A stretch of DNA of 63,139 nt from Rivularia sp. MS3. GTDB taxonomy: Bacteria; Cyanobacteriota; Cyanobacteriia; Cyanobacteriales; Nostocaceae. Below, piece by piece: positions 26,530 to 34,712 of the stretch. How positions within the stretch are numbered: the first letter of the stretch is position 1; each line of letters starts with the position of its first letter. The DNA is taken from contig JAHCMI010000054.1 of NCBI GenBank assembly GCA_019192545.1, positions 1 through 63,139 on the forward strand, given 5' to 3'. Below the pieces are notes generated by a model that had not been told where the DNA came from, made no database searches, and saw only the letters and a list, made by a program, of their open reading frames with translations. The position numbers and the translations under genes are program-made.

Positions 26530-27321
26530 TTATGAATTTATGAATCTGATATAATTTTCGGTTTGTATCTCGTTATTGATATGTTCTGTAACAGCTTGTT
26601 TTGGACTGTACCAATAAAAATACCATGTTTGACTCGAATTTTCCTTGCAATAGAAGCATTTACCGGATGTTAAAAACCTAAAAATATGTTTAATGAAATC
26701 TAATTTTTGTAAACATGAATCGGATTCCAGCTTGAATATTGAAGGTGAATTAAGTTTAACTGTAAGTTTGTTTCGATATTTTTGCCAATCTAAACTTATA
26801 TATATAGACACCTCCTCAGAAATTAAAGGTAAAGTAATTTGAAAAAATTCTTCTAAAACCATCAAAATTATTCTATTAAATTCATAGCTTTCTCTATACC
26901 TTTCTTGTGAAGGTACATTCATTTGCAGATTTAAGTCGGGAATATCTGATTTCCAAGATTCCAACAAGCACTCAATTGCCAGAGATAAGCTATCGTCTAC
27001 ATGAGCGGGATACAAATATTCGCTTAATTCTTTGAGAGAATGATGAATATTTTCAAAAGTTTTTAAATCATATTTTTCTGATTGATTTTCAATTTCTCCA
27101 CTTTGTAGTTGAAATAGCTCTAAACTTCTCCGAAAAATAAATAAATCTTGTAATATTGTTTCTCTAATTACTTCTCCTTCGTAACGCATTTTTCTATATT
27201 TCCTAGCATGTAACCAATATAATGCTTGTTGCAACTGACGGTTATAAGCTAATAACCATGAGATTGCAATAATCAAACTTATACAACTCAATACAAGTAG
27301 GCTTTCATATAGAATAGTCAT
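26530..27321 (-). CDS. Membrane-anchored degenerate histidine-kinase-like protein
   Basis: 263 residues. One N-terminal membrane helix (LLVLSCISLIIAISWLLA), a short basic linker, then a helical region resembling a NarL-type kinase core: LKTFENIHHSLKELSEYLYP at the place of the dimerisation/His helix, and FNRIILMVLEEFFQITLPLI at the place of the N box, where the expected N-x-x-K-Asn pattern is missing. No G1/G2 glycine loops follow, and the domain ends in a Cys/Trp-rich tail. It is most likely a catalytically dead partner that modulates the response regulator, with which it is co-transcribed (15 bp spacing). Confidence 0.6.
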   Translation of the reverse strand: MTILYESLLVLSCISLIIAISWLLAYNRQLQQALYWLHARKYRKMRYEGEVIRETILQDLFIFRRSLELFQLQSGEIENQSEKYDLKTFENIHHSLKELSEYLYPAHVDDSLSLAIECLLESWKSDIPDLNLQMNVPSQERYRESYEFNRIILMVLEEFFQITLPLISEEVSIYISLDWQKYRNKLTVKLNSPSIFKLESDSCLQKLDFIKHIFRFLTSGKCFYCKENSSQTWYFYWYSPKQAVTEHINNEIQTENYIRFINS

Positions 27322-27994
27322 TACTAAATGTTAAATAAAATATATTTTTGCAACACAATACGGTTAATAAGGTATTGGTTAACAATTGTCGATATGAAGG
27401 TTGATTTTAGCTTTCATATACCAATCATTATATTTTGATTTTTTATTTATTGGTTTGCAATCACTTGTAATAATGATTGTAGAAAAGTCTAATAATTTTA
27501 CTTTAGAGTATGTTATGGGCGTTTTGCGTTCTTAGTGATTTATCTTAGTTAGTACTAGACGGCGTAAATAAAACACCCATTGCCAATGTTTTAAATCTTT
27601 ATCCTATAATACTTTTGTTTTTTTTACTTCCGCGCACCGTCACTAGTACAAATACAGAATTTTATAGATAAATGAGGTATAATTTTTGTATATTTTTCGG
27701 TGTTTAAAGAAGAAAGAAGAAAATAGAAGAAGTTTGGATTAAGAATAGAGATTAAACCACAACCTGAATCGTCTGCCGTATGATGCTTATTTCGATGTAA
27801 TCACTGACTATTATGATAAGTAACGCTACAATTGTGCAGCGAAACTTAAATAAAAGCGCAATTAAATCGCTAGATATTTTCTTTAAAAATAACCACTTAA
27901 ACTTAATTTACTCTATTTGACTACAAAATAACTACAAATTTTTATATTAAAAGTTTCCAACTTTATTATATTTGTACACAATGATTAGATAGTA
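27322..27994. other. Intergenic region with possible gene remnant and a regulatory half-site
   Basis: 673 bp without a convincing gene. Bases 27478-27487 read TTGTAGAAAA, identical to half of the palindrome in the three shared leaders and in the same orientation, about 157 bp upstream of the degenerate kinase gene. Bases 27752-27823 code in frame for NHNLNRLPYDAYFDVITDYY and a stop, with no start codon, so they look like a C-terminal gene remnant of unknown origin. This gap separates the secretion region from the plasmid-type module. Confidence 0.5.
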
Positions 27995-28648
27995 TTAAAA
28001 GTTTTTTCTGCCAAAAGGTTTCCCCCATACAGTGCAATTTTCATTATTAAAGGGACTGCGCCATTTATAAATAAAATATAGTTTTAATTCCTGTATAGCT
28101 TCTTTACGTTGTGGTATATCCAACACGTAACCTATTTTTATAGCAGTTTGTAACCCGTAATTCTGATGAAAACTTTGATAGCTTTGTATATATTCTTTAA
28201 AACCATATTCCTGTTGTCCTACTTTACTAGAACGTAATATTACTCCTACGTATAAAATAATATTTGCTACAGAATCGACTACAAAATATAAGCAACTTTT
28301 TTTAGGATAATTAATAGGTTTTTGATAAAGGGATATTGATTTTAACTCAAGCATCAGCGGGTCAATTTTATCAGAGTCGTAGTGACTTGATGGTAAGTCA
28401 AATAATGTAGTTTGTTCAATTGGCGATGCTGTACGTGTTTTCTGTTGAAAATTAAATATTTGTGATTTCCATTGCTGTAATTCTGGTACAGTTAATAAAA
28501 TTTTGTTAGAACACTTAGATTTATATCTAATGCTTGGAAACAACTCTAATTGTCCTGGTTTCGGAGGTGGAGGTGGATATACAAATAATTCCAATTGTCG
28601 CGGTTCTATTGGTACGTCATCAAATAAATTCAGTTGATGTATGTCCAT
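27995..28648 (-). CDS. GIY-YIG-like nuclease with three N-terminal sliding-clamp-binding motifs
   Basis: 217 residues. The N-terminal 40 residues hold three pentapeptides QLNLF (5-9), QLELF (18-22) and QLELF (33-37) in a disordered, Pro-rich context; a fourth, looser one (QTTLF) lies near residue 80. QL-x-LF is the classic beta sliding clamp (DnaN) binding motif. The C-terminal half resembles a GIY-YIG nuclease: CLYFVVDSVANIILYVGVI (strand pair with Tyr-Val-Gly), an Arg-containing helix, and IYKWRSPFNNEN at the end, matching the closing part of such domains. The expected activity is DNA cleavage at replication forks or recombination intermediates. It stands at the edge of the plasmid-type module. 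Confidence 0.65.
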   Translation of the reverse strand: MDIHQLNLFDDVPIEPRQLELFVYPPPPPKPGQLELFPSIRYKSKCSNKILLTVPELQQWKSQIFNFQQKTRTASPIEQTTLFDLPSSHYDSDKIDPLMLELKSISLYQKPINYPKKSCLYFVVDSVANIILYVGVILRSSKVGQQEYGFKEYIQSYQSFHQNYGLQTAIKIGYVLDIPQRKEAIQELKLYFIYKWRSPFNNENCTVWGKPFGRKNF

Positions 28649-28696
28649 TGAGAAATCCTTGAATTTGACTATTTATAACATATCTAAAACAAAATT

Positions 28697-29497
28697 TTAT
28701 TCTGAATTTTTTTGATAACTAAAACGATAATTTCGAGCTAAAACCTGATGAATAGCTTCTATTCTTCGTTTTTGGTCTAAAGCAATGCAATTCCACCTCC
28801 AAGGTTCCGACCACATTGAATATTGTCGTAACCTCGTAGTGTAGTAAGTATTCTTGGGATTCAAACAAATTGAAAATAAACCGACTCGTGAATTTCCTGC
28901 TTCAAGCTCACCATTACTTTTGCGAAAAGCTTCAACCCTTGCCCATAATATCGCTTCTTTACCCTTTAATTCTTTCTTCAAAGCATCAGCATATTTTTTT
29001 GGAAAAGCATCAGATACGCGAGGAGATGCTTGATTCCATTGGTCTAAATTATTAATAAAAGCTTCAATATTTTGTTCAGGCTTTATGCCAGCATTTTGAA
29101 GTTTTACAACTAATCTAGGAATGCGACTTCTAGTTCTTTTTAAACATCCAGCATCAATAATTTCTAAATTACCTCTATCCCTTCCCTGATTAGAACACCA
29201 TCCAAAATTTTCGACTGAATTTCCCGGATCAACATGGGAATAGTATAATGAAGTTTTCTTTCCATCTATTGTACAATTGCCTTCGGCTGCACAAATTGCT
29301 AATACACCTAAAGATGAATTGTTAGCAAATAAAGTGTTTAAACTTTTAGAATCTAAGCCGTTAGTTTCTGAAATATTTTCTACGCTATCAGATACAAACT
29401 TAATTACTGGTTTACTTAGTGAAAAGCTTGTAATTAAACATAATAATAGAATATTGAGTAAATCCCATTTGTATCCTAAATTTAGTGAATGCTTCAT
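28697..29497 (-). CDS. Secreted hypothetical protein of the plasmid-type module
   Basis: 266 residues. The N-terminal hydrophobic segment (LLNILLLCLITSFSLS) is a signal peptide or anchor. The mature part starts with a region containing CAAEGNCTIDGKKT, YYSHVDPGN and FGWCSNQGR, with several cysteines that may form disulfides, and ends with a Trp-rich stretch (YSMWSEPWRWNC). The Glu in AAEGN and the overall size would suit a lysozyme-like peptidoglycan hydrolase, as often carried by transfer modules, but I cannot confirm the fold. The next gene downstream on this strand is the GIY-YIG-like gene, 48 bp away. Confidence 0.55.
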   Translation of the reverse strand: MKHSLNLGYKWDLLNILLLCLITSFSLSKPVIKFVSDSVENISETNGLDSKSLNTLFANNSSLGVLAICAAEGNCTIDGKKTSLYYSHVDPGNSVENFGWCSNQGRDRGNLEIIDAGCLKRTRSRIPRLVVKLQNAGIKPEQNIEAFINNLDQWNQASPRVSDAFPKKYADALKKELKGKEAILWARVEAFRKSNGELEAGNSRVGLFSICLNPKNTYYTTRLRQYSMWSEPWRWNCIALDQKRRIEAIHQVLARNYRFSYQKNSE

Positions 29498-29534
29498 CCT
29501 GAAATTAAAAATAAAATACTAATAAAAATTTTAT

Positions 29535-29942
29535 TTATGTAAAGAAATCGTATACTAGCAACGAAGCACTAAAAAGCAAAATGAACTGTTTTATAATTAG
29601 TGGAAAGCTGCACCATAAATGTAAAGTCTTTTGAATAATATTTGGTTGCCAAGGGGCTTTAGCTTTCATATGTCCACCATGAATTAACCAATGAGCAAAC
29701 AGACATAGTGGAAGTACGTCTCTACCTAATTCCTCATGTCCTAAATGCTTATAGCCAACCCCTGTATGATGAATATTGTATTTACCATATTTTCTAGGGG
29801 CATATTTTCCTATTCTTATCCAAGGAAACAGTGAACATCTGTTGCCAGATTGTTTTAGCCAGTGATAGTGCTTACTTCTCCAAGCATCGGATTTAATGTA
29901 TGAATAATAATCGCTTGCTCTAAGATATCTTTTTGTTTTCAT
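29535..29942 (-). CDS. HNH-like protein with a C-terminal membrane helix
   Basis: The preferred start is the ATG at 29942, preceded by AGGAAA; an ATG at 29963 is possible. About 135 residues. SDAWRSKHYHWLKQSGNRCS near the N-terminus and YNIHHTGVGYKHLGHEELGR followed by DVLPLCLFAHWLIHG resemble the first and last parts of an HNH nuclease (His-His, Leu-Cys, and His near the end), although the usual paired cysteines are incomplete. The last 25 residues are hydrophobic (FILLFSASLLVYDF). It may be a membrane-tethered nuclease or a decayed HNH domain. It follows the interrupted gene at 29969-30832 by a few bases. Confidence 0.55.
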   Translation of the reverse strand: MKTKRYLRASDYYSYIKSDAWRSKHYHWLKQSGNRCSLFPWIRIGKYAPRKYGKYNIHHTGVGYKHLGHEELGRDVLPLCLFAHWLIHGGHMKAKAPWQPNIIQKTLHLWCSFPLIIKQFILLFSASLLVYDFFT

Positions 29943-29968
29943 TATCAATTTCCTACTGGGCATAAAAG

Positions 29969-30832
29969 TTAAAATTTCAATTCTTTCGCTGAAATAAATG
30001 TAGTTGAAAATATGAAATTATTATTTGCTTGATAATCTAAATCTTTGTACAAATAGCTCATAAATTCTTGATGTCCCTTTCTAGTTCGTCCCACAGGACA
30101 TCCAGCGCTTGTATTATCAACAAACTTTTGGTCGCTTCCACTATGTTGGTTGGCTCCAATTATTGAATATTCTTTTTTATCTCCTTTATCAACTTTGCTA
30201 TTACGGTTGAAATCCCGGATTATATTTACTGGTGCAACTTGGACTAATGCAATCTCACGACCTTTATGTTTTCCAATACGCTAAGCTTTATACTGTCCGG
30301 GTACTTCGATTTGTGCTGCACCTTTAGCATTCATTGGCTGATGAGTATAATGTTTTCCCGGTTCTATACTCGCTTCCCAAGCTCCGACTAACCTTGGGGT
30401 CGGATTTACTTCAACTAAAAATCGGGAATCATTAAATTGGTTCGGTATATTATCATTTCGTACTCCCGAGGGAAACATACCTTGCACATAGAAAATGTTG
30501 TAGCGTCGTTCTCCAGTTCGGACTTTCCAATTTTGGCTGTGTGCGTAATTTACAAGTGCAGCAGCTATTTTATCCGCTTCTTTTGGTTTATTGATGGTTG
30601 TTGAAAAACTAATACTAGCAATACGGGTTAATTGAAGTTTGGCTTCAAACCACTGATTAATTCCTGGATGTAGAATGGCGATCGCCATAGCTAAAGACAA
30701 CCCAAAACAAAAAATACGTCCCCTTGCTTGAGACAATCTAAATTGGCGTTCGGCTTCTTCAGATGCTTTAATTTCTTGATACTGAATTTCTATTGGGAGA
30801 TATTTGAGTAATTCTTCGGGTTGAAATGACAT
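29969..30832 (-). pseudogene. Membrane-anchored L,D-transpeptidase-like gene interrupted by one in-frame amber codon
   Basis: An open frame of 183 codons (start 30832) stops at TAG (30281-30283), and the same frame then continues for 103 codons to a TAA at 29969-29971. The first part has one membrane helix (about 35-58) and a domain containing FYVQGMFPSG and GAWEASIEPGK. The second part reads RIGKHKGREIALVQVAPVNI and later IIGANQHSGSD, then NTSAGCPVGRTRKGHQEFM. Ser-Ala-Gly-Cys with a following Arg is the arrangement seen around the catalytic Cys of L,D-transpeptidase-like and related murein enzymes. The junction looks natural (QYKA-stop-RIGKHKG), so a single-base change, for example from TGG or CAG, explains it. 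A fresh nonsense mutation, amber suppression or a sequencing error are all possible. Confidence 0.75.
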
Positions 30833-31095
30833 CTAGCATTCTTGTTATAAGCATCTAATAATGTTTGACAATTTTCATGTCCTAAAGGCTGTTGATTTTC
30901 TTGAGTAGAAGTGGGTAAGGATTCTGAGTGCGTTAACTTTTTTAGATCCGAACGAATATCGGTAGTAAGCGTTGCAATTAATGGTTGTATATTTGGGATT
31001 AAAGCAAACGAAGCATACCCAGGACTCGCCATATCCAAAACAAATACGATAAACACAGTACTAGTAATAAGAAAACTCGAATAGGGAACCCTCAT
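30790..31095 (-). CDS. Small membrane protein of the plasmid-type module
   Basis: About 101 residues from the ATG at 31095. An upstream ATG at 31158 would translate the polypurine repeat into HSLPPSLPHSS. One hydrophobic segment (YSSFLITSTVFIVFVLDM), a middle region with TLTTDIRSDLKKL, and a tail with two cysteines (ENCQTLL, ARCHF). It overlaps the start of the next gene (30832) by 43 bp in another frame, so translation of the two is probably coupled. No family is recognised; the size and context suit a small transfer-apparatus component. Confidence 0.5.
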   Translation of the reverse strand: MRVPYSSFLITSTVFIVFVLDMASPGYASFALIPNIQPLIATLTTDIRSDLKKLTHSESLPTSTQENQQPLGHENCQTLLDAYNKNARCHFNPKNYSNISQ

Positions 31096-31102
31096 CCAGG
31101 AA

Positions 31103-31223
31103 GAGTGAGGGAGTGAAGGAGGGAGAGAGTGAGGGAATTTATCTGACTTTTTGAACATTTCTAACTTTCCTCAATATTTGTTTCTTTTTCTCTCACTCCC
31201 TCACTCTCTCCCTCTCTCCCTCC
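31103..31223. repeat. Polypurine/polypyrimidine inverted repeat
   Basis: A purine-rich arm (31103-31136, made of GAGTGAGGGAG-type units) faces a pyrimidine-rich arm (31191-31223, made of CTCCCTCACTCTC units). The two arms are inverted copies and could fold into a long imperfect hairpin. A similar low-complexity sequence lies inside the gene at 53628-55043 (54515-54610). Confidence 0.65.
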
Positions 31224-31888
31224 TATTTCCTCCTCACAGGTTGATATTGACTATTCCCAGTCCAATTAGTCAGAGGTAAGGTAGTTGTCTGTTTTTGCTG
31301 TTTTATATCAGCAGGTGATTGTTGCCAATTATTAGTTTCAGCAGTCTGTAAACGTACAGCCTTATCTAAACTATCTCCGGCACCTGTAGCAACTTGACCG
31401 AATCCATTCCATACCCCGTTTGCAATAGGCTTACTACTATTAACAACACCATGACCAAATCGGACTGGGGTTGAAGCATTTTGCGGTAATTGTCGCGGAT
31501 TACGAGTTGCAATAAGTCCGCCCAAAAAGAATTGAGCAACCCAGGAACCGACAACTAAAGTCCCTATACTCATGCTCCAAAAGGCGAAAGAACGCCAGGG
31601 CTTGAAAGGATTAGTGTGATTGGCTACTGTACCCAAAGTTCCAATTGCAGCGTTCGCTCCATTCTCCATCGCTGGAGTTACACCACGAGTATAATTATGG
31701 CTCCAATCATAAGCTTTTTTGGCGTAACGTCCTGCATTGTATGCTCGATTATGCCATCTACCATCAGAATAATGGTTCTCATAATCATCATCGAATTCAG
31801 AATAATTCGCGTCAATCACACGGGTATCTAAATCATGACCTTCTCTTAATTGTGGTAAATTCCTTCCTCGCAATTGTTTTCTAACCAT
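31223..31888 (-). CDS. Hypothetical single-pass membrane protein of the plasmid-type module
   Basis: 221 residues. A basic N-terminus (MVRKQLRGRNL) is followed by a Tyr/His/Asp-rich segment (DANYSEFDDDYENHYSD), a membrane helix (about 105-130, FAFWSMSIGTLVVGSWVAQFF) and a Gln/Thr-rich tail. It has no enzymatic motif. It lies 59 bp downstream of the ATPase gene on the same strand, so it is probably part of the same operon and apparatus. Confidence 0.55.
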   Translation of the reverse strand: MVRKQLRGRNLPQLREGHDLDTRVIDANYSEFDDDYENHYSDGRWHNRAYNAGRYAKKAYDWSHNYTRGVTPAMENGANAAIGTLGTVANHTNPFKPWRSFAFWSMSIGTLVVGSWVAQFFLGGLIATRNPRQLPQNASTPVRFGHGVVNSSKPIANGVWNGFGQVATGAGDSLDKAVRLQTAETNNWQQSPADIKQQKQTTTLPLTNWTGNSQYQPVRRK

Positions 31889-31947
31889 TTTGACTCCTAA
31901 TTTAAGCTCGTTAAAATTTCGCTTATGAATGATGTAACACAGAAAAG

Positions 31948-33333
31948 CTAGTTATTTTTATCTCCATCAGAACCCCAGATATCCTCTTGCTCAATTAGTT
32001 TTTGACGAAACTGTTCGGTATCTGTGACTGACGATGAACTTTCTTCTGGCTGTGTATTTTTAGCTGTAGCTGGAAGATACAAATACTGAGGACAGTATTT
32101 TTGAACGAGTTGGATGTAGTTATATCGGTCTTTTCCATCAATTCGAGTTGCAGGTGGTCCTTGCATCCAATTCGGAATTTCAATTCTCGTCTTCTCTCTT
32201 TCACCTCCATCTGGACGAATCAAATAAGCCCAACCCGCACAACGCTTATTACCTTCAACATTAGTATCGGTAATAGCTTGAGCGTAGAGCCAAACAATTG
32301 CATCTTTGATGGTTTGAGATTTACCCGCGAGAGCTTTTGCACCACCTAACATAGCTTGAGTATCCCCGTGACTTGCAAAAGAGACAGACATATTAGCTTG
32401 TCGCAAAAATTGCACTACTGCTTCCCAGAACTTCGGCATAACAGTAGAATCAATCGTATCTATTTCGCTCGAATAATTAGACATCTCGTCAAGCGATAGA
32501 TGCAAGTGATAATCATCAAACGGCTCGTACTCCTTAGTTTCATCGCCAGCTTCTGCTATTCTCCAAAATGCAATACGAGTAAATTCGCGAATAGCATTTG
32601 TAGCTTCGACAAATTTATAACCACGTCCAAAAACTTTGATTCCTTTCCACTGTTGACCTTTAGCGAAAGGATTTACCATCCATACTAGATGACCCAGCTT
32701 TATGTGTTCGGCAATTAGATAACCCAGCTTTGAGGTTTTTCCACTGCCTTTTTCTTTACCAACAATTCCAACCGTATTTTCATAGACTAATGATTTGACC
32801 TCAGTATATTTATCCTCAGAGCTACTTTGCGGCTTCAAATTGCTCGGACTATGAGGATAATTAGATATGGAATTATGTTGTCCACCTGAAGGGGAAAAAT
32901 TTGGAACTTCATGTGACCAAGATTTTTCAGCTTTCTCCTCTTCAATAGGCTTTTGAATTTGGTTAGGAATTCTAGTACTCAAGAATGAAGAGTGATTGTG
33001 TTGCAATGACTCTATTTCTTGAGAATTACTTTGTACGGGAACTGTATTAGGCATAATTTTTTGAGAGGGAGCCAATAAAAACTGAGCTTGTGTACTCCGT
33101 TTTTTACTAGCTAACTCCCAAAACACTAAACTCGATGTTCCTACAGACGCAATAATTGCACCACCGAATCTTAAAAAAGACTTTGCTGGTTCTGGCATTT
33201 CCACTTCTACAATTTGCTGCTGGGTCGAATATGGTGTTGTTGATTGTTGAATTGTGTTAGTGCCAAAACTGCTGCTAAACATCCAACCTCCCATTAGCAG
33301 AGTTATGGGTGCGAATATTATTTTACTGGGCAT
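31948..33333 (-). CDS. Membrane-anchored P-loop ATPase of VirD4/FtsK-like type
   Basis: 461 residues. Two hydrophobic segments near the N-terminus (ITLLMGGWMFSSSF, then FGGAIIASVGTSSLVFWEL), a disordered linker, and a P-loop ATPase with GIVGKEKGSGKTSKLGYLIA (Walker A, Lys199), HLHLSLDEMSNYS (Walker B, Asp-Glu), and SVSFASHGDTQAMLGGA (sensor-like Gln). The layout of N-terminal anchors and a cytoplasmic motor resembles conjugative coupling proteins and FtsK/HerA relatives on cyanobacterial plasmids. It is the strongest sign that the region from 28 to 35.6 kb is a DNA-transfer or partition module. It overlaps the upstream gene (33323) by 11 bp. Confidence 0.75.
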   Translation of the reverse strand: MPSKIIFAPITLLMGGWMFSSSFGTNTIQQSTTPYSTQQQIVEVEMPEPAKSFLRFGGAIIASVGTSSLVFWELASKKRSTQAQFLLAPSQKIMPNTVPVQSNSQEIESLQHNHSSFLSTRIPNQIQKPIEEEKAEKSWSHEVPNFSPSGGQHNSISNYPHSPSNLKPQSSSEDKYTEVKSLVYENTVGIVGKEKGSGKTSKLGYLIAEHIKLGHLVWMVNPFAKGQQWKGIKVFGRGYKFVEATNAIREFTRIAFWRIAEAGDETKEYEPFDDYHLHLSLDEMSNYSSEIDTIDSTVMPKFWEAVVQFLRQANMSVSFASHGDTQAMLGGAKALAGKSQTIKDAIVWLYAQAITDTNVEGNKRCAGWAYLIRPDGGEREKTRIEIPNWMQGPPATRIDGKDRYNYIQLVQKYCPQYLYLPATAKNTQPEESSSSVTDTEQFRQKLIEQEDIWGSDGDKNN

Positions 33334-34291
33334 TGTTACCCCCTTTTGGTTTGATTGAGGGTTTGTCTTCTGGTATCTGTTGTTTATTTAATGGAGTCGC
33401 GGGGATTGGTTCTGGTTCTAATTGTTGATAATCAGATATCTGTGCATCTTTGGGGCTTGCTTTTTTGCCAAACCAATCAGTCTTTTCAAGCTCGGATGCA
33501 ACTGGATTTAACCCTTTAACACGCAATGCTTCCAACATCGCAGCTTTCACTTCGTCTAATTTAAGCCTTGTATTTTGTGCAATCGTAACTAAATTGAACC
33601 GCTGTGTTGTTTCTCGCCTGCTATTTGATATGATATTTAGCTTGACTAAACCACTAGCAGCAAGTTCGGCAGAATCGATTGGAATAGTTACCCAAGAACC
33701 CGTACTGGGGTCAACATACTTTAGTTCCGCTTCTTTCCCCGATGCACCAAGATTGATTCTTTTTAATGCTTCAATTTCAGAATTAAGATTAATTACCTCT
33801 TCGTGTTGGTTATAAGCTGGGTTCTCTTTCTGATTTTGAATGGCAATAACGGAATTACGATATCTTGCGCTTGCTTCTAAAACTACTGCTTGCAATAAAC
33901 CGGGATTGCTCACTATCCCCGAACTATAATCATTGCGAGTCAAATATTCCCGAAAATTACTGTGGGCTGCTTCCAAATTCTGGGACTTTTGTAAAAGCGC
34001 TGAGTACGCTTCTTGTTCGGAATTCGGTCTTGATGAGCTTTGATTAGAGAGAGTTGTTGCAATTGCAGCAATAACAACCAAAATTACTGTTGCAACGAAA
34101 ATAGACATCAACCAGGGATTGGTTAGCAAAGAATCTAAGTTTCCTGATTGAATGAGATTAATAAAGCTAGGTGATGCAGCACTTGTGTGTACTTGTCCGT
34201 GAGGATTTGGCACCCAGCTTTCATCAAAATCATCTGTTGGATGTTGATTATTTTGATAATTTGGATTTTGTTGTTGATGTTGAAATTGCAT
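33323..34291 (-). CDS. Single-pass membrane protein of the plasmid-type module
   Basis: 322 residues. A hydrophilic Asn/Gln-rich N-terminus (FQHQQQNPNYQNNQH), one membrane helix (about 62-85, WLMSIFVATVILVVIAAIA), a helical periplasmic-type or coiled region (about 90-180, HEEVINLNSEIEALKRIN), and a C-terminal domain with YVDPSTGSWVTIPID and LEALRVKGLNPVASELEKTD. There are no known catalytic motifs. It overlaps both neighbours (11 bp and 44 bp), so translation is coupled and the proteins are probably made in fixed ratio for one apparatus. Confidence 0.6.
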   Translation of the reverse strand: MQFQHQQQNPNYQNNQHPTDDFDESWVPNPHGQVHTSAASPSFINLIQSGNLDSLLTNPWLMSIFVATVILVVIAAIATTLSNQSSSRPNSEQEAYSALLQKSQNLEAAHSNFREYLTRNDYSSGIVSNPGLLQAVVLEASARYRNSVIAIQNQKENPAYNQHEEVINLNSEIEALKRINLGASGKEAELKYVDPSTGSWVTIPIDSAELAASGLVKLNIISNSRRETTQRFNLVTIAQNTRLKLDEVKAAMLEALRVKGLNPVASELEKTDWFGKKASPKDAQISDYQQLEPEPIPATPLNKQQIPEDKPSIKPKGGNNAQ

Positions 34292-34712
34292 CGTTCTTCA
34301 AAACCTGGTTTCTATAGTGCCTCAAGATTAGTGCTGCGACAATTCCCCCCAAAATAGTCCCACCAATCCCACCAGCCATTATTTTGATAAAAACTGGTTT
34401 TGGTGGAGAAGTAATAGAAACAGCTATTGTTGCAACAGTTGTTGTTGTTGTGATTGCCGCAGTAGTTCCAACAAATCCCCCTTCAGTCATAAAATCAGCA
34501 ATCGTTCGACGCTCATTAAAGAAGGCTTTATTAACCGTTGGTGTAATTGCAGTTAAGGCTGCGGTTGCTAATTTTGGTGCAGCCTCAACTACTTCTTCGA
34601 CGATGGGGATGTTGATGTATTCGTTTTCTGTGTTGAAGGTAACGCTGTCTTTCGAGATGCTGCTAACATCGGATGTTCTTGTTCCTCCCAGTTGATTGAA
34701 TTTCCCAAAAAA
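34248..34712 (-). CDS. -1 frame continuation encoding a two-helix membrane tail
   Basis: This frame is open from 34718 to the stop at 34248-34250 but has no ATG, GTG or TTG until an internal ATG at 34490. Translation therefore gives either an 80-residue protein from 34490 or, by -1 shift at the slippery site 34707-34715, a tail of 154 residues fused to the first 168 residues of the preceding gene. The tail reads like real protein: ENEYINIPIVEEVVEAAPK, KAFFNERRTIADFMTEGG, then two hydrophobic helices (TTTVATIAVSI and MAGGIGGTILGGIVAALIL). The product would be a membrane-anchored version of the upstream soluble protein. Confidence 0.65.
   Translation of the reverse strand, partial: FFGKFNQLGGTRTSDVSSISKDSVTFNTENEYINIPIVEEVVEAAPKLATAALTAITPTVNKAFFNERRTIADFMTEGGFVGTTAAITTTTTVATIAVSITSPPKPVFIKIMAGGIGGTILGGIVAALILRHYRNQVLKNDAISTSTTKSKLSK

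Noticed and set aside
30281-30283. TAG codon read as pyrrolysine or another recoded residue
   Set aside because: Cyanobacteria are not known to carry pyrrolysine genes and no such genes are in the window; a nonsense mutation is the simpler reading.
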